From: Plasmodiophora brassicae
Taxonomy: Eukaryota > Endomyxa > Phytomyxea > Plasmodiophorida > Plasmodiophoridae
DNA: 64,000 bases
Assembly: GCA_039704465.1 (NCBI GenBank)
Contig: JASFAU010000008.1
Span: forward strand, 496,001 to 560,000
Reading direction: 5' to 3'
Positions within the stretch are counted from its first letter, which is position 1; every line of letters starts with the position of its first letter. Both the position numbers and the translations under genes were made by a program. Positions 31,279-42,600 of this stretch are shown in pieces. The notes below the pieces were generated by a model. It saw only the letters and a list, made by a program, of their open reading frames with translations. It was not told the origin of the DNA and searched no databases.

Positions 31279-31662
31279 ATGGATGCGGAAGCTGACGACG
31301 TCGAGTACGTGCTGCTGGACATTCCGGCCAGTCCTGAGTATTTGTTCAACGAGAAGCGTCTGGTGGTACAGGTACTGGCTAACTGTTGAGTGCTCGTGCT
31401 GTTTGGACCGAACGGAGTAAGTCAGAATTTGAACACGGACGCGCCGTCAATGGTTGTCGGAAGAAAGCACCTGGTGGGACGCCACGTGCCCATTATGGGA
31501 ACATCACTGCTATTCGAAATTCAACATGGACAATCTCCGAGTAACGTCGCTGAGCCCGCGGTCTTTGGCGCAATCCACAAGCCGCCTGCGAAGTCGCCGA
31601 AACGTCAGAAGCAGTCTCTTGAATACCTAGGAGCGGCGGTAACCAAAATTGTATTTGAATGA
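31279..31662 (+). CDS. TFIIIC subunit 6-like (GTF3C6/tau55-type) protein
   Basis: Two exons, 31279-31371 and 31426-31662 (intron 54 bp, GTACTG...GTCAG), 109 residues. An acidic N-terminus (MDAEADDVEYVLLDIP) leads into a small beta-barrel pattern: LNTDAPSMVVG, LVGRHVPIMGTSLLFEIQHG. This fits the TFIIIC sub-6 domain (a 'LdT.kPil' strand and an 'lGT.liF' strand). The family dimerises with another TFIIIC subunit in RNA polymerase III initiation. The protein is short and the match rests on two motifs, so the call is moderate. Confidence 0.55.
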
Positions 31663-31797
31663 AACAAATCCCAAATCTTGACCCTACGACTGCCATTAAC
31701 CTGGACTCCTCCTAGTTAGGTAGTTCGTGGCGGTTGCCGTACGTCGACTTGTCGAGAATTTTATTGGTGTCCCGGGATTGCGCATGAAGGCGATCGG

Positions 31798-33501
31798 ATG
31801 GCACTGTTCGTGCAAACGAATGTCCTCGCCAGCGTGGATCAGATTCGATGCTCTAGCGATAAGCTGTCCAGGCGTCGCGCATGGAGACATGAATTAGACA
31901 TTGCACAGCTGCGGCATGATGCAGTGTCTGTGACACAGGCCGTTGTCGAAGACAATTGGGACCGATGCCTGTTCCCAGGTTGGCAGTATGGCATCCGCTA
32001 ATCCTATTTCCTCGCGTAAGGATTAATATCACAGAGGATTTGCCCGACCTGGAATACCCGTTTGTTGAAGGACTGGCGTTGGGTCACTCGATGCAATTCT
32101 CGGGCCCGCTCAGTCTCACCATGTACGGGCGGCATACACTGTCCCGAATTTTGCTCGTGCTTACATATAAGTAAGAACCAAACATGTCCATTTCGCCATT
32201 CGCGTTGCTGAGTGTTGGCATTGCCAGGAACCCCGATCTCGTCTATTGTCCACTACTGGTTCATTTCATCGTCCTTATGTTGACATTCTTAGACCCATCC
32301 AGGTTCGTTTATCAATCAGAAGCTTTTCGGTAGGGTTCTGAGTACACATTGACCAGGACCTTTGCTGTCGCCAATGCAATGGTGTGCTTGTCAAGGAACT
32401 CACCGCCCTCCGGACTTACGAAATACTTTCCTCTTCAGCGCAGCGACCTGGATATAATGGCCAGTTCCCTGTCTGGCCTCGTACCGAGTGGCATCCAGTC
32501 GCTGACCGAGTTCTTCACTGGCGAGTTTCTTGCGGTTATGTCTCTGCCAGTACAACTTCGTATATTTTCGTGCTTCGTGCACGAGGGTGCTAAGATCATA
32601 TATCGTGTGGCAATCGCGATTATAAGGCGTTGCCGGCAGGATCTGCTATCCAGCGATTCTGAGTTGGCGACAACCGACGCGTTCCGGCGCCTTTGCATAA
32701 GTCAGTATTGCGAATCGAAGGCGTTCATGAAAACTATATTTGCGATTCACTTAAGTCGATCGAGAATCGAACGGTTTATCCGTCAGGCTAAAGATTCCAG
32801 ATCGCGTGCGTTGGTGATGGCACCTTCGACAAACCACGTCCCACTTTGGCCAAACATCGATCAGGCGCGAAAATGGTTCGACCCCGATTGTTCCGACATT
32901 TATCGGCGTGATTCACTCGGTGTAAATTTCGTGCTAGGTCCAACATCATCGACGTACAAACGTGGTTATTCCTTTGGGCCCAAGTACTGTCCGCAAGGTT
33001 CCGGTTTGGTTCCCCGCGAATTGCATTCTCAACTCAGGCCAATGGGCATTCTCTCGGCTTGCTGCGACAACAGGCTATGCTGCAAGGCGCGTGTCTTCTC
33101 GTCATACGAGACAGTCGTAGAGTCGTGTTTGGGGTCTTCCTCTCACGAGGAATAACGGATGGGTGGCAAGTTGATCTCGAGGCCGTTGCCTTCACTAACC
33201 TCGGTGGATTTCGATCTTGGGGCATACCAGCAACAGCCAGCGTCGACGACGACCGCTGTGTCTTTGTATGCCACCTGTCTGATCGGTCTTTATCCGTTTC
33301 AGTCGGGTAGGGCGCTTCATCTGACCATCAATCTGTGGTTGATTGCGCCCGTTGTTTTATAGGTCGAAGCCCGTTCTATTGCTCCAGGAAGACCTTCAAG
33401 AAGGACGCGCTGAGTCTGTGCTCGGTAACGATCCGTTAACGCAAACCGCCGCCGATGGCGTGTTTATCGTGCATGAAGTCGAAGTCATAGTTAATTTTTA
33501 A
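31798..33501 (+). CDS. TBC-TLDc protein (TBC1D24-like)
   Basis: Six exons: 31798-31978, 32035-32170, 32228-32302, 32357-32875, 32938-33306 and 33363-33501, summing to 472 codons plus stop. The TBC-like part includes LSRILLVLTYKNPDLVYCPL (compare the 'RIL..l...P.i.YCP' block of TBC1D24), FLAVMSLPVQLRIFSCFVHE and GAKIIYRVAIAIIRR. The TLDc part includes LSARFRFGSPRIAFSTQANG, HSLGLLRQQ, CLLVIRDSRRVVFGVFLSRG, KPVLLLQEDLQEG and the ending VFIVHEVEVIVNF. TBC-TLDc proteins act in vesicle traffic and oxidative-stress resistance. The N-terminus is short and the classical RabGAP Arg/Gln fingers are not evident, so GAP activity is doubtful. The fourth intron donor is inferred from frame. Confidence 0.8.
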
Positions 33502-33990
33502 AAGTCGCGATGTGCCTTCAGTGATAAACCAGGTGAGGTTTGTTGATTCGTACGTTTCGATACGTCTGAGGCCTGTAGTTTGTACGTCTTGTCAGGTGCC
33601 GATCCAGGCACAATACAGATTCGAATGGTTGTTCATCGTTCGTTCTGCGAGCGATTAGGTCGAGCGAACGACCCTTATTGCCTTCGTTTCGTATGTTTGC
33701 TGCTGGTTCAGTCTTCTTTACTGACCTGCAGTCGTCTGTTTGGATTAGTGTATGATACGGTTTACTGTGCTGCCCGAGCGAGGATTGATCACGAAGGTGG
33801 TGACTGCCTGCGAGGCATGACCATCTGTACCGGAAACGTTTCTTTGTTGTTGTAGTTGTTGACGGATCGAGGAGAAACTATCGGTGATGTGCATGATGGA
33901 GACAACGTAGTCAGGTCATGGAATACGACGGGAGCCATATCCGTTTGGAACGCCGAAGAGAGCAGCTTGCTGGCGACCGCGTCTGTGTTC
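33502..33990. other. tail-to-tail spacer, nothing recognised
   Basis: 489 bp between the converging TBC-TLDc and two-TM genes. It is somewhat AT-richer and Cys-rich frames appear on the plus strand, but no gene is supported. Confidence 0.4.
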
Positions 33991-34423
33991 CTACCAGTTA
34001 CGAGTCCCTACATGCCACTGGGTAAGGTCATTTCTGACAAATACAATGGCACCATCCTAAAAGCACCTGAATGTCCAGGAAACAGAATGCCGCCGCTGGT
34101 CCGATCATGAATGAAAGCCCAAGCAAGACAAAGGCCAATTCGGTTGCCTCTGTGGATCCGACCATACGCGGTCGGTAAACGTGCACCGTGGGCACAACGA
34201 CAGCGAGCAGAATCGCGCCGACCATCCAGCTCGCTAGCACGATCCGAACGATGTGCTTCAGTCTCTTGCGACGCTCCACTTCCTGTTCGCCCTCGGCCGC
34301 CAGCGGCGCTCCCATAGAGCCCGCCTTCCTTGTTTCGTCCGAGATAGTACACGCTCTGCCGATCGTCTGTCCCCTCAAGTCCAGAAGTATCTCTGCTGCA
34401 GATTCCCCAACTGGCAACTGCAT
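33991..34423 (-). CDS. small two-TM membrane protein of unknown function
   Basis: Two exons with an intron at 34018-34066 (49 bp, GTGCTT...CCCAG), 127 residues. The soluble acidic N-terminus ends in a basic patch (ERRKRLKH). Two predicted TM helices follow (IVRIVLASWMVGAILLAVVV and ATELAFVLLGLSFMIGPAAA) joined by a short loop, then a short tail. No family recognised. The ATG is 110 bp from the divergent aminopeptidase start, so the two genes probably share a promoter region. Confidence 0.6.
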
Positions 34424-34532
34424 AAATCCATTTCAGCTGTTTCGCTGCAATCCCGTTGTGGAACGGAAGGAAGGACAGCGTTGCACTTGAAGGGTCGCAA
34501 CAATATTTTTTGTGCGGTTGGGCGTGTGGTCG

Positions 34533-37500
34533 ATGACGACGGCGGGTGCTGCAGAGAAACGCGTTCGCGAGGTCCTGCCGGCCGGCGTGAAGCCGGTGCA
34601 TTACGAGCTGTGTCTGGAGCCGGATCTGGCGACATGCACGTTCAAGGGCACCTGCGCGGTGGTCGTGCTGGTGACGTCGGATACGAATACCGTTGTCATG
34701 AATGCGCATGAGCTGAAGGTTCAGTCTGTGACTGTCGACGCCTCGGGGATTACTGCCCAGTCGTTCCCTGTCGACGATAAGCTTCAGACGCTGACGATCA
34801 AGTTCAACAAGCCGCTTCCGCATGGCAAATCCAAAATGTACACCTGATGCGTCTGGTCGGTTACTGGTTATCAACAGTTGATTCTGTTTCAGAAACATTG
34901 AGTACACGGGCATCCTGAACGACAAGATGTGTGGGTTTTATGCAAGCAAGTACGAAAAGGATGGTGTCCAGAAGACCATGGCAGTGACTCAGTTTGAGGT
35001 ACGTTGAACCGGGGTTCGATAATTTAATCTGAACGGATATGTAGGCCTGCGATGCGCGACGAGCACTTCCTTGCTGGGATGAGCCTAACCTAAAGGCGAC
35101 GTTTGGTGTCAGCCTGATTGTCGACAAGGTTTTCTAATGTTCTCTTCTTGAGTTTGAAAATGTTGCTGACGGTATCCATGGTATAGGCATTGACTTCAGT
35201 CAGCAACATGCCCGAATCCTCTTGCACAGATGTCGGAGGCGGTAAAGTCAAGCGGACTTATGAGAACACGCCGATTATGTCGACCTATCTGCTCGCATTT
35301 GTTATCGGCGAGTTTGATTCTCTGCACCAGGTTTGGTTTTAATGGATTTACACATCTTCCCTTCCTAATATTCCATGTCAGACAACGCAAGATAAAGTCG
35401 CTGTTCGCGTTTTCACCCCAGTTGGTGCGAAGGCGCAAGGCGAGTTTGCATTAGAGGTCGCGGTTAAGTGTCTGGACTTCTACAACAAGTATTTTGAAAT
35501 TAAGTATCCGTTGCCGAAGGTTGGCCTTTCCCACACTTTCCAGAATTGATACTGACAGCACATGCAGCTGGACCTCCTTGCTATTCCAGATTTCTCTGCA
35601 GGTGCCATGGAAAAGGTACGCGTAATATTCGAGGCAATGTGACAATCCTAACAAACGTTGCTGTTCGATAGTCAGTGGAAGATTGCTGTACGTCTTGATG
35701 AAGCTCACTTGCTATCAGTTGGGGATGCGTAACGTATCGTTCGACTGCGTTACTCGTGGATCCTGCGAACTCGTCCACGTCGACCAAACAGTGGGTAGCG
35801 CTAGTCGTCGCTCACGAGCTCGCACACCAGTGGTTTGGAAACGTAATGACGCCGTATGCTATTGGCGAATGATATGTCTCTGAACCAATGTCGCTTGACG
35901 CAGCTTGTCACAATGGATTGGTGGACCGATCTTTGGTTGAATGGTTAGCGGTGCACTTCCGAGAACGTACGCATCGTTTCATTTTCTGTGCAGAGGGATT
36001 CGCATCATGGGTTGAGTATCTCGCTGTTGACTACTTGTTCCCGGCATGGAAGATGTGGACACAGTTTATTTCGCAGGTGCAGATTGGCCGCCCGTTTACC
36101 CATCTGTTTGTGCGTTCTGACCAAATGTATAGGATATGTGCCGTGCACTTACCCTTGACGCCTTGTTGAGCTCGCACCCAGTCGAAGTTCCCGTTTTCAA
36201 GGTGCTGCTTGCGTAGCGTCCTGATGCCGAATGTATAAGATGTTTCATGTAGGCTAGCGAGGTGGACGAGATCTTCGATCACATATCGTATTGCAAAGGC
36301 GGATCCATTATTCGTATGCTCGTCAATTACCTCGGAGAGGAAGCTTTTCGAAAGGGTATCATGTTAAGACGCTGGAAAATGCGCCAACTGATTAGCTGCC
36401 TTTCGCAGGAATGGTTTCGTACTTGAAGAAATTTGCTTACGGAAATGCCAGTACTAAAGACCTGTGGAATGCTCTTGGTGAGTCCTCCGGAAAGCCCGTT
36501 TCGTCTGTTATGGAGAAGTGGACGCAGACACAGGTCGGGTTTATGATGCATAAGTAATCCCGCGTTAAGCTGGATGGTGTCTTAGGGCTACCCTGTCGTG
36601 TACGTCGAGGAGGATGCTCAACACAAGGGTCATATTTTACTTCGCCAAGAGCGGTCAGTGGACTCTTTGCGTCCGACAACACCCATTTAATGTGTGCAGA
36701 TTCTTGGTCGATGGACCTGCAAAAGATTATGCTGACCAGACATGGCCCGTCCCAATAACGCAAGTAACAGGCCCTTCGACATCTGGTGCTCCTCCACCAC
36801 TGCATCTCATGACAACGAAGACCTGTGGGTTCTTTGGCGTGTCCAAGGCTTTACTCTGACTGACAGCTTGGTAGGTTCATTGAAATGCGAAGTGAACGCG
36901 GTACCTTTCCTGAAACTTAACGCGAACCAGTGTGGTGTTTACCGTGTAAAATACTCTGCGCCGCTAATGGATAGGTTGATTGCTGCTATCAAGAATGGCC
37001 AACTTGATGTGCCTGCCGACAGGTACTCGCTCTTCCCTGTTACTAGGCAGTTATTGACCCGATAAACAGGCTGGGTATTGAAAATGACGCCATTGCCCTT
37101 GCTCGCTGCGGGTTGGTCAGCACAAGCCAGGCAATGTCACTTCTGCTGTCGTACGTGAACGAAATGAACTTCACTGTTTGGGACGACATCGTCAAGAACA
37201 ATTTGGGCGAAATGAAGTTGTACGTTCGGAATTGATTGCGTGTTCGCCATTTGCGAATGTAGACGTCGTTGACTACTATTTCGTAGGCTTCTAATGCTCC
37301 ATGAGTCCATTTACACCAAGTTTAAGCTGTTCGCTTGTGATGTACTCCGGAAAGTTGGCACCTCTGTCGGATGGGATGCCAAACCGACAGACGATCACCT
37401 CACGTCTCTCCTGCGTAGCCTCGTCATTCCCAAGCTCGGTCTGTATGGATTTGGCAACATCAGCTGCTTAATTCTAATCCAAGGTTCTAGGAAGTTACGG

Positions 37501-38266
37501 TGACCGCGACACGATTGCGGAAGCTTGTAAACGCTTCGATGCTTTTGTAGCGTCGGGCTTCAAGTCTGGATTAATTCCTGATCTCCGTACTGGGGTTTAC
37601 AGTATCGTTCTTGCGGAGCGTGGCAAAGAAGCATACGACACGCTCTTGAAGCTCTATCGAACGACAACCTTCCAGGAAGAGAAGGTATTCCCGTAACTAT
37701 TGGCGGTACTTGAGTGATAATGAGTGATCGTCAACGCAGGTGCGTGTCCTTTCTGCTCTCGGCAGCGCGAAGGACGAAAGCCTGCTTAAGGAGGCCCTCG
37801 CGTTCTGCTTCACCCCAGATGTTCGTAAACAGGTACGTTGAAGTTCAGTTATTCCACGGTTTAACAGCCGTTCCTGACAGTTGATTCAGGATGTGATGTT
37901 TGTTCTTGGCGGTGTCTCGGTGAACCCGAAAGGAGTCGAGTTAGCCTGGAAGTGGCTACAAACGAACTGGGACACGATCCGTGATAAGTTCTCCTCGGGC
38001 TTTACCTTGAGTCGCCTTGTATCGTACGCGACTAAGCATTTTACGTCTCGCGACAAGGCGAAGGAGGTAACCATATATGCTGTTAGATGACCGTCCCTCA
38101 AAGTAATTTTCGGCTTCTGCAGATTCAGGACTTCTTCGCCAAGAACGCAACACCTGGCGCGGAGCGGGCTGTTCAGCAAAGCGTCGAGACCATATTGTCT
38201 ACCGCGACATGGCTGGAGCGCGATGCCGACGGAGTGAAAGCTTGGCTTGATGCCCGGTACGCTTAA
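34533..38266 (+). CDS. puromycin-sensitive-type aminopeptidase (M1 family), many exons
   Basis: About 17-18 exons with introns of 49-63 bp (first intron 34838-34892); end at TAA 38264-38266. Order: N-terminal domain ([41 protein letters not shown]), zinc site HELAH (about 35812-35826) with the downstream Glu in [69 protein letters not shown], then the ERAP1-C-like half ([42 protein letters not shown]). It trims N-terminal residues from cytosolic peptides. One junction, after GAMEK (~35614), is one base out of phase with the next exon ([12 protein letters not shown]); see findings. No signal peptide or N-terminal TM. Confidence 0.88.
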
Positions 38267-39617
38267 GTGCAATCCCCCGCCTCGTTGCCTCATATCACCG
38301 AAATCAAATGGTTTCAATACAGTTTTCGTGTTGTTTGATGCCAGCTTCTCCTTTCATTCATTCCGGTTAAGAGACCCCCAATGACTTGCACGCCTTCAGA
38401 GTACTGTTGACGTTGCGCGACTTGGTGGACACTGCAGGTCGGATCGATGAAGTTGGTCAGCGCATCACGAAGGAGGCGCCACACGCGGGTCGACGCGAGT
38501 CCGAGTCTGACTTCAGCGTCATATGTTTTGTGATGGGATCAGCCAAATGACGTCGGCGACGAGGCGCGCCATCGTATCATGACGATTGGGCCGCACTCGA
38601 CTGGACTTGAGATCCCGTATCAAATTGATGCGGCTACCAAACGGGATGTAGAGTACGTGTTGGTGCCGAGGTCGATCTCAGCGACCTGCTCCGTCGCCTG
38701 CCGACACTTCCGAAGCGTACGCTGTGGATGTCAGCCGAGCAGGCCTGCGTGTTTCGGCTGCGGCCAGGGAACGGCGATCGAACCACGACGACCATTTGCG
38801 CGCAGGATGGTCTGGTTTCCTCGCCTCATTGAGTGCCAGACTGCGCCCAGAGCAGACCGTGCCCAGCGCTCTGGTATTGACAGCGTCCCGGCCCTCCCAT
38901 CCGGCAGGCCGGACGCTCCCTCGAGCAACCTGGCAGAGCAGCGTGGGGACTTCCTTCGCGCGAGACCCGCCAGGGATGCAAAGACGCAAGCACGCATTCC
39001 TGCTCTCCAGCGACGTGTTTATGGCGTCGCTCGACGGATCGATCCCGCTTCACCGTTGCGAGCGTCCATCCGTAATTCAGCTCTGACGTCCTCCATGAGC
39101 TCGTTGACGCGCGGTGCCTTTCGCTTCCTTCGCCAGCATGGCTCCTGGCTTCAGGCGTCGGGTGATCGTTCGGACGCGTCCTCCCCTCCGCACCACCCAT
39201 GTAGGGACGGTTGCCATGACCAAGGAGTAAGACCAGTCTACGTTCGCATGCCTTCCATAGACGTGTGCTCGGTGGCCCCGGTCCCTGATGGAGCAGGCTT
39301 TACTATCATACAAGTCGTTCGTTGGGCATCAATAAGTTAGGCTACCGCATATTGGTGTGCTCATATCCAGGCTTTGATCCGACCATCCCGACTGCAGGTG
39401 ACCTAACGACGAGCTATGTGAGACACGTGGCTAACGCGCCTCACACGTGACGTACCAGCATCTTTTGGGGATACTGCATAGCGGCGAGATGGGTGATCAC
39501 GTCACTGTGGGCAGTTGCTGTTGCAACTGGACCACGCCTTCGAGGCTTCAGAGCAGGTTGCTCAGGGGCGGGTCCAGACGTCAAGGATTCAATGGAGTCC
39601 TACGACGGCAAACCGCA
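38267..39617. other. unassigned stretch, possible fragmentary coding
   Basis: Two plus-strand frames look protein-like: about 38400-38545 (LLTLRDLVDTAGRIDEVGQR...) and about 38655-38833 (VDLSDLLRRLPTLPKRTLWM...SSPH stop). I could not join them or find a start, and the minus strand also reads openly in places. The 39100-39617 part shows nothing. A small multi-exon gene or gene relic is possible. Confidence 0.35.
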
Positions 39618-42600
39618 TCACACATCGTGGACATGCGTGGAAGCAGATAGCCCTACTTCGAAGACCGCAACGTCATTCTGCATCCGGCCGCTGTACGACA
39701 CAAACGAAGGTTGCACGGAATGCTGTCCGGAGATCAGGTACGAAGCACGCGGCTCGGCCAAATCCCAGAACATGATCTGCCTGGACCAGGACGACGTAAT
39801 GGCCCACGACCCGGGGCACAGCAGCGCGCCAGAGATACCGCGGTTACGTTGTCCCATAGGCCACAACCGTAACTCTTCGCTGATAGAGCCATAACTGGCG
39901 ATGTCGGCTTCAAGGTGGGGAACAGGGCCTACGCACGGTTCAGTTGCAAGGCAGGCCTGCGCGCGACGCAAAGGGCACCTGCTGAGTTCATATGGAATGA
40001 CGCGCGAGCGTCGCCGGTGAACAGATCGAAAGCAGTTACGCTGTCGTCGGCATGCGTCCCAATGAATGCAACCGGTCCAACGTCGGGATGATGCAAAGGA
40101 CTGCCGGGCGACACAACCGTTGTCGTTGGGAACGGCTGTAAACACGAGATCGGGGCGTGCGACGAATGACGCCACGATTGCACAGGCTTGTGAAAACGAG
40201 CATCGAACTGACGCACTCGTAGGTCAGAAAGGGCGAAAACAGTCGAACACAGTGAGTCGCTGACAATGGTTACGAATCCCCTGGCAGACCCTGTCAGGAT
40301 AGAGTGCAAAGAGGGACCGATTCGCATATGCGTCAGGAGCCCGTGATGATCAGCAACTTCCATGGAGAACGCCGGTCGCCTCGAACGTAAATCCCATCCT
40401 TGGACGCGGCCAAGCTCGGACGCGAACACGACCAACGATTCCGATATGCGATTGCAATGCTGAACCGACACGACGCCACCTTCCCGTGGCTCGAGTTTCG
40501 CCAACACGGTTACGCCAACAAATCTGTCAACCGACCCGTCCTTCTTTGCAGTGAATTCTACGCGTAGTACCTGGACGCTTCCTGGGCGGCGTCCAGTGTT
40601 AGAGCGCAACGTAACACCGAAATTGAGTGGCTGACCTGACGAAGAACCAACGGCGACCGAATGTGATGCATCGCAGACACAAACACAATTGACTCCACCG
40701 TCCGGCATGTTGTAGATCAAGTGAGAAGACGAGGAGATGGATTTCTCCAGACGCGAGCAATCCCACACTCGAACGCAACCGTCAACGGAGCCAGCCACCA
40801 TCAGCTGATTGTCACGGGACACGCTGATTTGGGATATGCTAGAGCGATGCTCGATAAGGTCGGCGACGAGAATGCCTTGCGGACGCCACGTATGCGGGTG
40901 TGCAACGACGCGGGTATCAAACGGTGGCCCATGGTTTCCGAAAGTCCACGACGTTGACAAAGACGCTGCATGAGGTTCTCCCAAATCCGGAGGTGGACTG
41001 GGAACCTCTAGTCCAAACGAAAGTCACGTGTCGCTGATAGTGGTCGCGGCAAGTCCTTACCTAGCGCAGTGCAAACCGCAGGAGGAGCGAAGGATGCCGC
41101 CTGACGAACGACCGACTTGGACCCAGACGTTCCGGCGCTTTTCGTGGCCATTCTTCGCTATGGAGTAACACGCGTAAGAACAAACGCCCGTGTTTGCAAA
41201 TCCCCACATACGAAGAACATTTCACGCAGGGACGGTAACTGGTCGTGCCGATATCCGCAACCGGGATAAGGCTTGAATTGTAGCGCGTTACTGTTGCCAT
41301 CTGGGAATGGGGTCAGCATCGAACAGAGTCCATAGGCCAAACGTGACTCCAACCTGGAACTGATACGTCGAGGTAGAAGTCAGCCGAGTGGACACCAGAA
41401 TTGTCACCGGCAATATGCTCAAGCAATTGGACGGTACCAAGAGATTCGGGGACGGCGGCATCAACAACAATGGCTTGTCGGCACGATTCTGGAACAGTAT
41501 GCTCCACTGCAATCGCATAGAGCTGGATGTCGTCATCCATGTTCGTGTACTTTAACAATGGGTCGGCTTCTGATTTCGCGTAAGCCGACAGCGCATTGTG
41601 CGAACGCTGTTGCCGAACTGTGTTCATCCCATTCAGGTGCGGCATCATTGCAGCGAGAATATGTTCCTCATCGTCGTCCTGATCATTGAGCGGGCTGCGA
41701 GATGAAAACGCTCTCCTGCTCAGAGGGCAACGCAAACTTTGGGACAACGTTTCCCTAGACAGTCTGTTAATCGTATAGACCACAGTAAATGATGCCGCGT
41801 AAGCACAATACCGGTCCAAGGTATAGACTTCAGGTTCAGGACGAAGAAACGGACGGAGCCGAGAACCCAACAGACAGTATGCCTTGGCGGGGCCGAGTTG
41901 ATCCGCAATTGCTGAGTAGAACCGAAGAGAGTGAATTCGGATCCATGTTGACGGATGGCAGAGTAGTGGAGTAACTCGGGTTGTGACATCAATCAGGAAA
42001 TGCTGCTCGAAAAGCCGGAGCTCGATAGCCGCAACAAGAGCTTGCAAAGCGTATACGATAACAGTCTCCTCGGCATCGAACAGCGCTTGCTCAATACAAG
42101 GCAGAAGGAAATTTTGAAATGCGACGCGCCCGACGAAAACAGCAATGCCAACAACGCTGTGAAAGAATGCTGCCCTTAACTGCCAGTCGCGATCATTGAG
42201 AACAGTAATCAACATGGGCAGAAGCCACGAATTACACCGCTCAGCCCCGAAGAAAACGCAGAGCTTTGCGATGTCCTTGAGTATTGCAATCTTCACTTTG
42301 CTGCTGGTCGTTGTTAGTGTATCACCAACGAGACGACACACGATGTTCTGCAGGGCCTGGTAAACGATATTTATCATACAGGTTGATCACGAAATACTGT
42401 AGAGAGCAACCCACCTCTAGGTCATCGGTGTACGAGCCTTGAAACGGAACCATCGATACGGAATCCGAAGGTGATCCTCTTGGCTGCGTGAATGTTGATA
42501 TATCAAGAAATTGCTTCGATATGTCAGCCAACGTGGGGAGGTTCTACAACGCGACATTGTGGAAGATGTTGATACCGTGTCAAAGATTGCGAACTGACCT

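Noticed and set aside
34008..34925. 305-codon minus-strand frame overlapping the aminopeptidase start
   Set aside because: It is antisense to the clear M1 first exon. Only the downstream part in another frame (two-TM protein) has sensible composition.
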